Source of the DNA: Chara braunii
Lineage: Eukaryota; Streptophyta; Charophyceae; Charales; Characeae
DNA: 56,038 bases
Reading direction: 5' to 3'
NCBI GenBank assembly: GCA_003427395.1
Contig: BFEA01000013.1
Span: 3,895,832 to 3,951,869, forward strand
Of the stretch, positions 33,226 through 43,947 are shown piece by piece (the first letter of the stretch is position 1; each line of letters starts with the position of its first letter). The position numbers and the translations under genes are program-made. The notes beneath the pieces were generated by a model. That model ran no database searches, was not told the DNA's origin, and worked only from the letters and a program-made list of their open reading frames with translations.

Positions 33226-34164
33226 TGTGAGGCACAAGGCCTCGATAAGCCCTACTGGGCCCCTATTTGTAACAGCGTCGGCCGCCCTAAGTGAAGGCAG
33301 GCTCGACAGACCCCAAGAGGCCTATTTTGGACTACTTCGCAACCGGGGAAAATTCAGGCAGTTGCGCAGAGCCGGTTGGTTGGATGCGCCCAGGCCCTGG
33401 ACTTCTTTATCAAGTGCATCTGAGTCAGGCACTGGGAGAGATTCGCAGCATGGGCCCAACTCAGGTCGCGGGCAGTTGGGCACTAGTAACCACCACAGGC
33501 CTTGGGCCTTGTTTCCCTTGGATGGAGGCGTAACCTCGTCGGGCCTACCGGAAGCTACTGGGCCAAGGCCTAGTACCTCACGACTGCATGCAGCAGCAGG
33601 CCACTTCGATATAAGGAAGGGCTTGCCTCCGCATTGGATTCGGGCACTGACTTCTTTGTGCACAAGCGGTGTTGCACTATCGCCTGCCAGGCTCATGCGC
33701 TCACGGGCGAGCTGGAAGGAGCAGGCAGCCAGAGCCGAGCTGTGCTACTGTATGTTGGATGGGGCGCATGGTGGTCCTTGGGTGCAAGTGGCATCTGTGA
33801 GTTGGGGAACGAGGTTGTGAGTAATACGAGAGACATACCTGGTGCTTGACGCGTGCGACATTGGCCGAGGTCTGCTCGTACTTGGGAAGTTGTTGACGTC
33901 ATCAGCGACATTGTAGTCTAGGCTAGATAGGATTTGTCATTCGTAGTCTGGGCGCCGAGCGTCAGATATCAACATTGGTTCTTCGTTGATGATGATGATG
34001 ATGATGAGACTATTCCAGCATTGTCAATTCTGAGTTTTTGGTGTGCTCTTATGTGGTGAAACTCGTGATGCAATTCTGCTTTTGGTTCGAGGTCACGACT
34101 ATCTGGTCTCATGTGTATGCTGCTGTTTGATTGCTGAAGTTCGCTATTGCTCATCTTCCTTGCA
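33226..34164 (+). repeat. E3 3' LTR
   Basis: Begins TGTGAGGCACAAGG and ends CTTCCTTGCA, co-linear with the 5' LTR with many scattered substitutions and small indels near 33970-34010. Confidence 0.95.
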
Positions 34165-35405
34165 AAATAGACAATGTACAAATAAATGAAGCTCACAACA
34201 CTAGTGGAAGCAAGAACCAAAGTTGCAATTTACAAAGAACTGAAAAAATGGACGAAACATAAAGAGAAAAATGACAAAATACACACACACAGACAAGGCT
34301 AGTCGAGGCAAGAATCAAGGTAGCGATTTACATGGAAGTGAAGAAATAAACAAAGAATGAGGGAGTGAAGCTCACAACACTAGTGGAAGCAAAAACAGAA
34401 GTAGGGAATCACACCCAAGTGAAAGATTGAACAAAACAAGGAGAAGAGAAAAATGACAAAAAACATACACAAGGCTAGTAAGTGCAAGATTCAAAGTAGC
34501 GATTTACATGGAAGTGAAGAAATGGAAAAAGCATGAGGGAATGAAGCTTACAACCTTCGTGGAAGCAAGAACACCACTACTGAACTACACCCAAATAAAT
34601 AATTGATTAAGACAAGAAGAGAAAGACGACCAAATAAACATACAGGGCTAGTAGAGGTAAAAATCGAAGTAGCGATTTACATGGAAGCGAAGAAATGGAC
34701 AAAGCATGCGGCAATGAAGCTTGCGACACTACTTGAAGGAAGAACACAAGTAGCGATTTACACCCATGTGGAAGATTGATCAAAATAAGGAGAAAAAGAT
34801 GATCAAACACACACACAACGTTAGTAGAGGCAAAAATCAAAGTAACGATTTACATAAAAGTGAAGAAATGGACAAAGCATGAGGGAATAAAGCTCACAAC
34901 ACTTATGAAAACAAGAACACAAATAGCAAATTACACCCTAGTGGAAGATTGATCAAAACAAGGAGAGAAAAATGACCAAACACACACACAAGGCTACTAG
35001 AGGCAAAAATCAAGTAGTGATTTACATGGAAGTGAAGAAATTGACAAAGCGTGAGGAAATGAAGCTCACAACGCTAATGGAAGCACGAACGCAAGCAGCG
35101 AATCACACCAACGTGGAAGATTGAACAAAACAAGGAGAGAAGCATGAGAAAACACATACACAAGGCTAGTAGATGCAAAAATCAAAGTAGCGATTTACAT
35201 GGAAGTGGAGAAATTTACAAAGCATGAGGAAAGTAAGGTGACAACACTAGTGGAAGCAAGAACACAAGTAGCGAACTACACCCAAGTGGAAGATTGATCA
35301 AAACACGGAGAAAAATATGACAAAACACATATACAAGGCTAGTAGAGGCAAAAATCAAAGTAGCAATTTACATGGAAGTGAAGAAATGGACAAAAGCATG
35401 AAAGT
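34165..35405 (-). repeat. Satellite array, right part
   Basis: Continues the array of 25389-27428. Here 'gcgatttacatggaagtgaa' returns at about 34323, 34499, 34668, 34846, 35020, 35190 and 35367, a period of about 174 bp. Units of this part are more like each other than like the left part. Confidence 0.92.
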
Positions 35406-36370
35406 TCTAGTAGAGAAACTACTACCTACTCCCTTCCTTAGTTTGAAATGTTAGTGTTCAGGGAAAAGGGGGTTGAGGAGAGAAGAGGGAGAAGGAGAGG
35501 AAAAAGCAAGGGAGGAGAGAAGGAAGAAGAAGAAGAAGACAAAAACGAAGAAGATAAGGAGAAAGTGGAAGAAGAAGAAGAATAAAAAAGAACAAAAAAA
35601 AAGGAGCACATTTTGTTTTCCCACTCACCTTCTCTAGTGTCTTGATCTTGAGATGACAATCTTGATGAAGTTCTCTCTTCTCTTGTTCACTTGTCCTCTA
35701 GATATGACTTCCTTCTCCTTCAAGCCTTCAACCAGATGCTCTTGGCAGGTCTTTTTTGCTCCTCAAACCTTCCTCAAGCTCGTTTCTCACCTCTATTTGA
35801 CTATGGCAGTCTCCCCACTCTAAGGTTATGGAGTACTTCCTTCTAGGAGGGCTAAGGGGACCCCTTCAATCTTTTCCTTCTCTCCTACAGCTAGAGGGCT
35901 ATGACCGATCACATGCCTAGGCCAACGCCACTTCCACCATCGCCCACATTCTCCTTTTCAGGCCTAGAGCCTCTTCCAAGCTCCCAAACTGGTAGTCGTT
36001 CCCCTCCTCTCACTCCGGTTGAGCCTAGAGCTCTCCTTCGTACATTGGGGCAGCATCTACTTGCCTTACGTAATTGTGAGTGAAGCAGGTTGCCCCCTTG
36101 GCTTAAGTAGGCTGGGCACAATGCTTCGCCCAACCTATGGGCCTCTTTCATGTGGCCAAGGTGAACTGAGGTACCCCTAGGCCTTATCTCGCCTATGGGC
36201 CTCTCAGGGGGCACCTAGGCCTCACTTTGGTCAAGTACATGCAGCCCGAGTGGTTGGTACCATCTCGGACTACCTTTGTAGCTACTCTGGGCTTTATTTT
36301 TCCCTTCAAATGATGTTTCTTGGTTCTGAATAATCAAGGGTCAGCCTTTGTTGAAAAGAAAAGGCCTTTG
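35406..36370 (-). mobile_element. Composite element, copy C
   Basis: Read on the minus strand it matches the right third of copies A and D: 'ttggtaccaaccac', 'ctgcatg', 'ggggtacctc', 'ccctcctag', 'cttcatcaagatt', 'agtgagtggg', then a GAA/TTC tract, then the satellite. The hairpin modules lie beyond its preserved part. No gene. Confidence 0.7.
35485..35600 (-). repeat. GAA/TTC microsatellite of copy C
   Basis: An imperfect (GAA)n tract on the plus strand, positionally equal to the TTC tracts at 4343 and 55560. Confidence 0.9.
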
Positions 36371-36757
36371 GGCTAGGCTACCAGTTGTCCGATGGCCGGT
36401 TGTCCTGGGCGGACGTCCTAGCCAGACATCCTGTACGGAGTTGTCCGGGATCCCGGACAAATCATTTTTTTCAAATCTGACGGAGTTGTCCGGGATCCCG
36501 GACAACTCATTTTTTTCAAATTTGGAAAGCAAAAAAAAAAAAAAAAAAGGGAAGGGGGGATGCACACCACGAGGGGACCCCCCAAAACATTTTGAGGTCA
36601 TTCGGAGCAAAAAAGAAAAAAAAAGGAAAATGGTGTCGGGGGTAGGGTAGGGGGTGGAAAGTGTTGTGGAAGGCCCGCTGCTGCAGCTGCTGCATATGAC
36701 TACACACACTTGCATGCACACACTGTCTGCACACACTATCTACACACACGCACACAC
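36371..36757. other. No gene; palindrome pair and CA-rich edge
   Basis: Contains the duplicated palindrome described next, an A-run at 36533-36548, and a CA-rich edge up to the gap. Confidence 0.5.
36436..36525. repeat. 45-bp tandem duplication with a perfect palindrome
   Basis: Two 45-bp units. Each contains ttgtccgggatcccggacaa, a perfect 20-bp palindrome (36441-36460 and 36486-36505). In the second unit the palindrome extends to 26 bp (36483-36508). Each is followed by atcatttttttcaaat-like T-rich sequence. Confidence 0.85.
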
Positions 36758-37278
36758 NNNNNNNNNNNNNNNNNNNNNNNNNNNNNNNNNNNNNNNNNNN
36801 NNNNNNNNNNNNNNNNNNNNNNNNNNNNNNNNNNNNNNNNNNNNNNNNNNNNNNNNNNNNNNNNNNNNNNNNNNNNNNNNNNNNNNNNNNNNNNNNNNNN
36901 NNNNNNNNNNNNNNNNNNNNNNNNNNNNNNNNNNNNNNNNNNNNNNNNNNNNNNNNNNNNNNNNNNNNNNNNNNNNNNNNNNNNNNNNNNNNNNNNNNNN
37001 NNNNNNNNNNNNNNNNNNNNNNNNNNNNNNNNNNNNNNNNNNNNNNNNNNNNNNNNNNNNNNNNNNNNNNNNNNNNNNNNNNNNNNNNNNNNNNNNNNNN
37101 NNNNNNNNNNNNNNNNNNNNNNNNNNNNNNNNNNNNNNNNNNNNNNNNNNNNNNNNNNNNNNNNNNNNNNNNNNNNNNNNNNNNNNNNNNNNNNNNNNNN
37201 NNNNNNNNNNNNNNNNNNNNNNNNNNNNNNNNNNNNNNNNNNNNNNNNNNNNNNNNNNNNNNNNNNNNNNNNNNNNNN
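36758..37278. other. Assembly gap, 521 N
   Basis: Flanked by a CA repeat on the left and a G12 run on the right, which probably caused the assembly break. All translations across it are meaningless. Confidence 1.
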
Positions 37279-37767
37279 GGGGGGGGGGGGGTCCGGGGTG
37301 AAACCACTACCCCGGCTTGGGCCCCAGGGATCCCCGCGTGACAACCCTATCGGGGGGGAGCTTGGGGGGCCATATTTTCGGGTGGTCCTAGGTCTGTGGG
37401 TCGGGTGACCCAGGCCGGCGCTTTAGCCACCTGCCACCCACCCAATGGGTTACCCAGTGCAATAGTTGACCCGCCCGTGACCCAGAAATCCCCGGTACCT
37501 ACACACGCCCGTCACCCACCCAAGTATGCATAGGTCGACCCAAGCCCAACCCCATCACCTTGTGGGTCAGGTGGGCCAGGTGGGTGCGGATGTGGGCACC
37601 CGGTGCCCACCTATGCTAAGTGGTGAGGAGGCAGAGTCAACTTACCTTTGTTGTGCCTTGCCATCACCATGGATGACTACCCGATATTCTCCCTTCTCGC
37701 CCTCTCTGTGCTTTGGGGGACCTTGCACCGTTTTTTCTTTCCTCTCGGTTTCTTCCGGATGTGTAGT
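37279..37767. other. No recognisable gene; GC-rich, 'gtgggtcaggtggg' phrases
   Basis: Many short ggt/acc phrases (cacccaccc, gtgacccag, gtgggtcaggtgggccaggt). It lies where the E5 LTR or leader should be, but no LTR end or PBS was found. Confidence 0.4.
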
Positions 37768-39800
37768 ATGGTCGTGACGACCAAGTACGGAACCGAGACC
37801 CAGCGGTTGACCACGAAGGAAGAACAACGGGTGGAAGAGATCTTGAAACAGAGGAAGGAGGACAAAGAAAAGAAAAGAAGGAGAAGGAGGGAAAAATAGA
37901 AGGAGAAGCAAAGGCTGGAGGAGGAGAAGAGAAAATTGGAAGAGAATCTGAAGGAGGTGGAGAAGATTGAAGAAGAAGAAGAAGAGAAAGAAGAAAAAGG
38001 GGAAGAGAAGCTGGAGAAGAAGAAGAAAGGGAGAATGGAGATAGTGCCCCAAAAGGACCCGGGCCAGACCAGCGAACCTCGCCCAAAATGTCGACATAAG
38101 GAGGAAGATTGGGTGAGGGCATTCTACTTCCCTAGGAACCAAGCGTTGGAGGAGCTGCAGGGCGAAGCAGCCCATTAAGAAAAGGAGTTAGAAGTGCTGG
38201 AAGGGGAGGAGGCGCAGATAACTTTTCCAGCGAGGAGGCGCAAATAACTGAGATAGAGGCTCGGATGCAGGCCACACAGAAGGTCATCCAGCAAAAGAAG
38301 AGGGAAGCAGCAGCAAGAAAGAAGTTGCTAGATGATGGGGTGGCCATAGCTTCTAAGCTGGAAAAGCAGACAAAGGAGGAGGAGCAAGGGGAAGCTAAAG
38401 ACCAGATTGGGTTGTTGACCAAGCTGCACTCTAGGTTGCCCGAGAAAGTGTTGCACTACGCACCTCCGTTGACCGTTTAGCTGCTCAACACGACGAATTC
38501 CGAGGTAATTGGAACAACTTTACTACCGCTATGCTTCGCACTATGAACGAGAAGGTAACCCAAGTCCTCATTGGAGTCGAAAGGTATATTGACGAGACTT
38601 GTGTGTTGAAGGGAGCTGGTGGAGGTAGCAATCCCCCTGACGGTGACGATGATGGTGGTAAAAAAGAAGGAGAGATCCGGGAGAAAATTAAGATGAAGAT
38701 GCCCTGGACCTACAATGGGAAGAAGGAGGAGAAGTTCCTCTAGTCGGAAGCGACCATTAGAAGCTACGTGCACGGCCAGAAAGGGGCAAGGTGAGGCCAA
38801 GTCATGTTCGCTGCGTCTTGCCTCGGAGGCGATGCAGCGAGTTACTCCTCTTTCCTCATCGAGAACGCAGGTTGCAGTAGAGATCATAGAGTACTCTTAT
38901 ATCACCCCCCTAGACACCTATTTAGATGCACTGTATAAGCGGTTTGAAAGAAGACAAGACGACGGGGAGGCGTACAACAGAAAAGATTATGAATGTGCAT
39001 AGAGGGAACTGGAAGACTGTCCATGCCCTGAAGGCTTACATAAATGACCTGCTGCAAGTGCCTAACCATGGGGTCACACCCCGACAAATCCTTGAGCACT
39101 TTGCCATGGCACCGCTCGAGCCTCTTAAGATCCAGATGTATACGCAAATTACTGAAGAAGGGGCAAATTATGCCGATTTTAGTAAGCAACCGCTAGATGG
39201 GGTTTCTTGGCGCAGACCAACTCCCACTACTTCAAGGACATCGAGAGGGGGAAGAGGTGGAAGGGCAAGATGATCTCTTGGTGAAATTCGTTGGAGGAGG
39301 TGCAGAGGAAATTCCCCTTGAACAAGTGGACTACCGTCACCTTGAGTATGATCAGTAGTTTGAGGGAGGTCAAGTAGTTGTCGGAGGCGACTATGCGACC
39401 GTAGCAGCCCCAGGGGGAGGGCAAGGAAGAGGCAGCTGAGGAAGAGGAGGCCGAGGTGGAAGAGGTGGAGGTCGGGGACAAGCCACTCCAAGGTTTGGAG
39501 GCCAAGGGGGTTTCCAAGCGGGTGGTAGGCGATATGGTACCCTGCAAGGTGGCCAAGCATCCCCCGCCTACCAAGGTGAAGAAGGGGGCAATTATGCCCT
39601 CTCCAACGATAGTGGTCAGGGGTCTAGTGGGCAACATCAGTACCCTGGACATCCGGGGCTTGAAGAAGGACAACCTTGGATCGCGATGAAGATGCCTGAA
39701 TCTCTCTGGCGTAAGAGGCATAGGGATAGGCAATATTTCAGATGTGGAGACCCCAGCCACATCATTCCCTTTTGTCCCGAGGTCCGGTGACCGTCAAATG
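37768..39800 (+). pseudogene. E5 gag
   Basis: Start at MVVTTKYGTETQRLTTKEEQ. A long Lys/Glu coiled coil (37800-38480) has stops at 37897 and 38176. 38531-38743 has a capsid N-terminal part (KMKMPWTYNGKKEEKFL). After several frame changes 39020-39187 reads GNWKTVHALKAYINDLLQVP and GVTPRQILEHFAMAPLEPL, like E2. 39449-39784 is open without an ATG: a Gly/Arg-rich GRGGRGGGRGQATPRFGGQG tail, ending YFRCGDPSHIIPFC, the zinc knuckle whose first Cys has become Tyr. Gag would assemble particles and package RNA; this one is dead. Confidence 0.8.
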
Positions 39801-39929
39801 GGAATGGCCGGTAGGAGTCGTGGTTGCTCCTATTGGGCCTCAAACTTTGATAGACAGGGAGAAGCGCGTGCTGAAGCAGGCACCTCCTGTCTGGGGACCC
39901 CAATCGCAAAGGCTAATGTTGGCCCCCAC

Positions 39930-41483
39930 CTAGTTGACTATCCAGAGACCACTTGTGTTAGGGTCTCTCTAGGTTGTTCCCCCACAGGCATCGGTGACAA
40001 AATGATCACTCGCGCCAAGCCTTAGTAGAGATGAAGATAAAGTTTTAAGGACAATTAATGTTAGTAGACATAGAAGTTAGTTGAACGAGGATAGGCGCGT
40101 TAGCGGATTACGGTTCAACACGTAGTTATATTAGTAGGAAAGGATTAAAGAAACTGCATCTTGGAATGAAAGTGTAAAAGTTTGAGGAGACAGCGGTGAG
40201 CAAACTGGTAGATAATCGAGAGATGAGAGTGGATGAGTTCATCAGGGGGGTGAAGGCATACTTCCGGTTGGAGGGGGAGGTTAAGAAGACCGAAAAAGTG
40301 CTGCATTCTCTGACCCTTCTAGTGGAAGATAGTCTACCCTTTGACATGTTGTTAGGCACGTATTGGGGAGAGGCCGCAAAGACTGATGTGAAGATGGGCG
40401 AGCATGAGTGCTGGCTGCCCAGTCCTCAAGGTGGGAAGAAGAAAGTCAGGCTCTTTCATGAGTCTGGGGTCCAGTCCGCCCTTTCATTATGTTGCATGAG
40501 TGCCCCCACGTTTGCTAGGCATGTGGTCAAGCAGGATCTTGTTGACCAAGTCTTTGTTGCATTTGTTAGATCGGTTAGTGAGGAGGAGGAGGAAGAGTTA
40601 GTACCTCCCCAAGTCAAAAATCTGTTGAATGAGTTCGCAGATGTAGGAGAGGCCCCAACCGGCATAGTTGAGAGAGAGATCAACCACTGGATCGAGATTG
40701 AAACCGGTATCAAGACTCCCAAGGGCCTGATATGTAGGATGTCTCCCAAAGAGTTAGAGTAACCAATAAAACAGTTAGATGAGTTAATTGAGAAGGGGTG
40801 GATTAAGCCAAGTTCCTCGTACTACGGGGCACCGATCCTATTTGTGCCTAAGAAGGAAGGCGACCTGCAAATGTGCATAGGCTATAGATGTCAAAATGCT
40901 ATAATTATCAAGAATGTTGAGCCGTTGCTTAGGACAGATGACATGTTAGACAAGGTGCAGGGATGCAAGTACTTTTCCAAGATAGACTTGAAATAGGGGT
41001 ACCATGAGATAGGGGTACAGACAAAAGATCAGTACAAGACGACATTCAAGACTAGATATGACCACTATGAGTTTGTGGTCATGCCGTTTGGGCTGACCAA
41101 TGCCCCTCCCATGTTCCAAAGATGCATGAATGATATGTTTAGAGAATGGTTATAGAAGTTCGTCGTAGTATTAGACGATATATTGATTTTAGTAAGACTC
41201 TTGAGGAGCATCAAGAGCACCTTTGACTGATTTTGAGCAAGCTTTGTGAGGTTAAGTTCAAAATTGAACCCCAAGAAGTGTGAATGGGCGAAACGCCAAC
41301 CTAGACCATGTCGTAGACGGAGATGGAGTTAGACCGAAAGACGCGCAAATTGCAACAATTAGAGATTGGCCAACCCCACACACGTTGACTGAACTGCGGT
41401 CCTTCCTTGGTCTAGCCAATTACTATAGGAAGTTGTCCCACAACTTCACTATGATCGCTGCACCTCTATGCAGAGTGCTGTGA
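39930..41483 (+). pseudogene. E5 protease and reverse transcriptase
   Basis: Protease: GALADYGSTRSYISRK (about 40090-40138), with Tyr in place of the Thr/Ser of DTG/DSG, and LPFDMLLGTYWGEAAK. RT: CRMSPKELE then TAA (40760), [40 protein letters not shown] (Asp of CIDYR changed to Gly), FSKIDLK then TAG (40993), [20 protein letters not shown] and FREWL then TAG (41153). The active site is VLDD instead of YLDD (about 41169-41180). The connection region PHTLTELRSFLGLANYYRKL is in 41280-41483. Confidence 0.85.
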
Positions 41484-41950
41484 AAGGAGGTTGTCTGAAA
41501 GTGGGAGAAAAACTGCATGTTCGCTTTCAAGAAGCTAAAGAAATGTCTAATAGAGTACCCGGTCTTAAAAATAGCTGATCCGTTAGTCCCGTTTATCGTG
41601 ACTATGGATGCAAGTCAATATGGCATTGGATCAGTACTACAGCAAAATGATGGCAATGGATATAGGCCAGTCGAGTTCATGTCGCGTAGGCTGCCGTGTG
41701 AGAAGGTTGCTGCATCAACGTATGAGCGAGAACTATTCGCCTTGAAAGAGGCTCTAGCCCATTGGAGACTATTTGTTAGGGTGACACTTCAAGGTCTATT
41801 CCGACCATGACACCTTGCGGTGGCTAAAGACTCAGACCCGGATGTCTACTAAGTTAGCTAGGTGGGCCACTGAGATCGATGAGTTTGACTTCAAACTCAA
41901 CCCCGTCAAAGGCAAGTGAAACGTCATCACCGACGCATTGAGTCAACGTG
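41484..41950 (+). pseudogene. E5 RNase H
   Basis: VTMDASQYGIGSVLQQNDGN (first catalytic Asp in MDAS), PVEFMSRRLP, STYERELFALKEALAHWRLF, then a frame change at about 41780, DTLRWLKTQTRMSTKLARW, a stop at about 41918 and NVITDALSQRA. The catalytic residues visible are kept. Confidence 0.82.
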
Positions 41951-42671
41951 CAGACTTCTTTGGAGCTATAGTCACTTATCAAGATGCAGGTGCCGAGCTA
42001 CAACGGAAAACGAGAGATGCTTATGTCAAAGTTAGAGTCTATAGTGAGATCATCCGCAAGGTACATACTGCACCTCATGAAGAACCCAACTATAGGATGG
42101 CCCATGCATTGTTGTCTGAAAAAACAGACAAGGACAATAGGTTATGCGCGCTGAACAGTGAGGAGATATGCAGTCTAATACTAGGGGAATGCCATGATGC
42201 CGAGGGCCACTTCGGATGGAGGAAGACTTATGCCAACCTCCTTAGGTCCTACACATGGGTTAGGGTGAAACAAGACTGTATCTTGTACATCCAAGGCTGC
42301 AAAGTCTGTCAGCGGAACAAGAGTTCCATGCAGCCTCCCCTAGGGTTGTTGAGGCCACTTCCTATACCATCGGGAGCAGGAGATTCCATTTCTATAGACT
42401 TTATGAACACTAAGGTCAAGAGTCGAAGCGGTAAGACAAATGATGGTCATAGTTGATAGATTTAGTAAGTCTGTTGTTTTCGTTCCCTTGCCCGCTAGGT
42501 CGCAGAGTATGGGCACCCATTGACTATAGTAAGTGATAGGGACACTAGATTTACCGGCGAGCACTGACAACAACTGATGCCCGAGACTAACGGACAGACA
42601 AAGCAGGTAGACTGGGATGAGCTTCTTTCGAAGGTAGCGAACGCCTACATTAACTTTGTGCATCTGGCAAC
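41951..42671 (+). pseudogene. E5 integrase, cut by E6
   Basis: HHCC domain GECHDAEGHFGWRKTYANLL and CILYIQGCKVCQRNK. The core starts SISIDFMNTKVKSRSGKTN, shifts frame at about 42440 (MVIVDRFSKSVVFVPLPARS), and keeps TIVSDRDTRFTGEH with the second Asp. A deletion then brings in PETNGQTKQVDWDELLSKVA and NAYINFVHLAT. There the 3' LTR of E6 begins. The remaining C-terminal domain is not found in the window. Confidence 0.82.
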
Positions 42672-43675
42672 AGCAAGGAAATAAGCAACAGCGAGATGAC
42701 AATTCCAGATTACACCATCACATTGAAAGCCAGATAGTCACACCATGTCCAGAGAACAGCATTGCACCAATAATACACCAATGGAGGTTCTTAGTACTGA
42801 AAACCAATGTCACGAAGAGCATACTCTCTCCTCATCAACACGAGAGTCCAGTCCCTTCACACTCCTACTTGGCGCTCAGCGCCCAGCCTACTCCTAGCAT
42901 AGCTACTACAGCCTACTAATTGACAATGCAACTGTTGACATCAGCAGCAACCCGAACTACTTGAAGATGTCGCCCATGCAGACCATCGCCAATACAAGGT
43001 AAGTGCCCTCACATCATCATCATCATCATCCTTCACCTATCCCCTAACTTTACACCCACGTTTGTCCTCTCTTACACCCGAAGACCACCCCTGCGCCTCA
43101 TTGTAGTCCAAGCCCACCAGCTATGGTGGCTGGGCTATGGCGCTGCCCTCAGCAGCGCCCTTCTTCCCTGCACGACCGCATGTGCTGCACCTCGCCTCTC
43201 AGCGCCAGCCAGCAGCCGCAAGCTCTTGCTCCAGCAGCGCTGCCGCTAGCATGCGAGTGCCTGAATGAGCTGCCAGGGGAGAGCTCTTTCCTATATGGAA
43301 AGAGCCAGCCTGCTCGCGCAGCCTGGCTGGACTGGCCTGGGCCCACAAGCTTCCGGAAGGCCCCAGGAGGCTGCCTGTATGCAGCAGCTACTGGGCTATT
43401 GGGCCTCGTTCGGTTGGGCGCCCAACTGTCTCTGTATGAGGCTGCGAATCACGCCCAGGGCCTGCATTCTTTGGAAAAGCCCGGAAGGCCGTGGAAATGT
43501 CTTTGTGGCCCGGCCTGAGTTTCTCTCAACCAACTGGCGCGTCGCAACTGCCTGGACCCCAAATATGAAATTGACAGTCGAGGGCCTCTTGTGATATGTT
43601 AGGCCCGCCTTCACTTAGGGCGGGCGATGCTGCAAACAGGGCCCCATAGGCCTACCGAGGACACAGATCCTCGCA
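42672..43675 (-). repeat. E6 3' LTR
   Basis: About 1,004 bp; minus-sense start TGCGAGGATCTGTG, end ...CTTGCT (TTGCA in the other copy). A palindromic TATA region gctctttcc-tatat-ggaaagagc lies at 43283-43305. Confidence 0.9.
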
Positions 43676-43687
43676 TTCCCTCCTTTA
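43676..43687 (-). other. E6 polypurine tract
   Basis: Minus-sense gtaaaggagggaa directly before the LTR start TGCGAGG. Confidence 0.85.
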
Positions 43688-43712
43688 CTTCGTGAGTCCC
43701 CTGAGAAGTCTC

Positions 43713-43947
43713 TTATTCTGTAGGCATCTTCCCCTTGAGTGCTCTTTCATAGCCTGCAATCACTTGAGGTGCTGTTCTCATGAGTTCTTCTTGTGTAAAC
43801 CAGCGATTCTCCTTAGGATCCAGATGGTGTCTGAAGCTCACACGATACTGCATTCTCGGTTTAGGAGGGCGCCCTCTGCCTCAATGGTCGAGGAACAGGC
43901 ATCACTCGATGTTCAACGATCTGGTCCACGTCCACTTCGCCATCCAT
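43713..43947 (-). pseudogene. E6 chromodomain module, one frameshift
   Basis: MDGEVDVDQIVEHRVMPVPR, then a 1-nt frame change in the basic linker (GRPPKPR), MQYRVSFRHHLDPKENRWFT, QEELMRTAPQVIAGYERALK and a stop. It is the counterpart of 32950-33189 in E3; the Arg/Gln before EEL that is a stop in E3 is intact (Gln) here. The domain is only readable with the frame change, so it is hidden from ORF callers. Confidence 0.75.

Larger units (their letters stand above)
27425..34168 (+). mobile_element. E3: complete-ended, internally deleted chromovirus
   Basis: LTRs 27429-28364 and 33226-34164 (936 and 939 bp, TG...CA) are flanked by the 4-bp duplication aaat (27425-27428 and 34165-34168). Removing the element restores a normal satellite unit (gtgaggaaat + agacaatg), which proves insertion into the array. 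The PBS follows the 5' LTR and a purine tract precedes the 3' LTR. Inside are gag, then directly RNase H, integrase and a chromodomain; zinc knuckle, protease and RT are deleted. LTRs differ by several percent by eye. LTR and leader resemble E6. Confidence 0.95.
37768..42671 (+). mobile_element. E5: decayed Ty3/gypsy element related to E2
   Basis: Order gag, zinc-knuckle remnant, protease, RT, RNase H, integrase on the plus strand. Stops and frameshifts run throughout. The right end is cut inside the integrase by the LTR of E6 at 42672. No LTR was identified on the left. Confidence 0.85.

Noticed and set aside
36516-37408. Long open frames on both strands at 36.5-37.4 kb
   Set aside because: They consist almost entirely of unknown residues from the 521-N gap.
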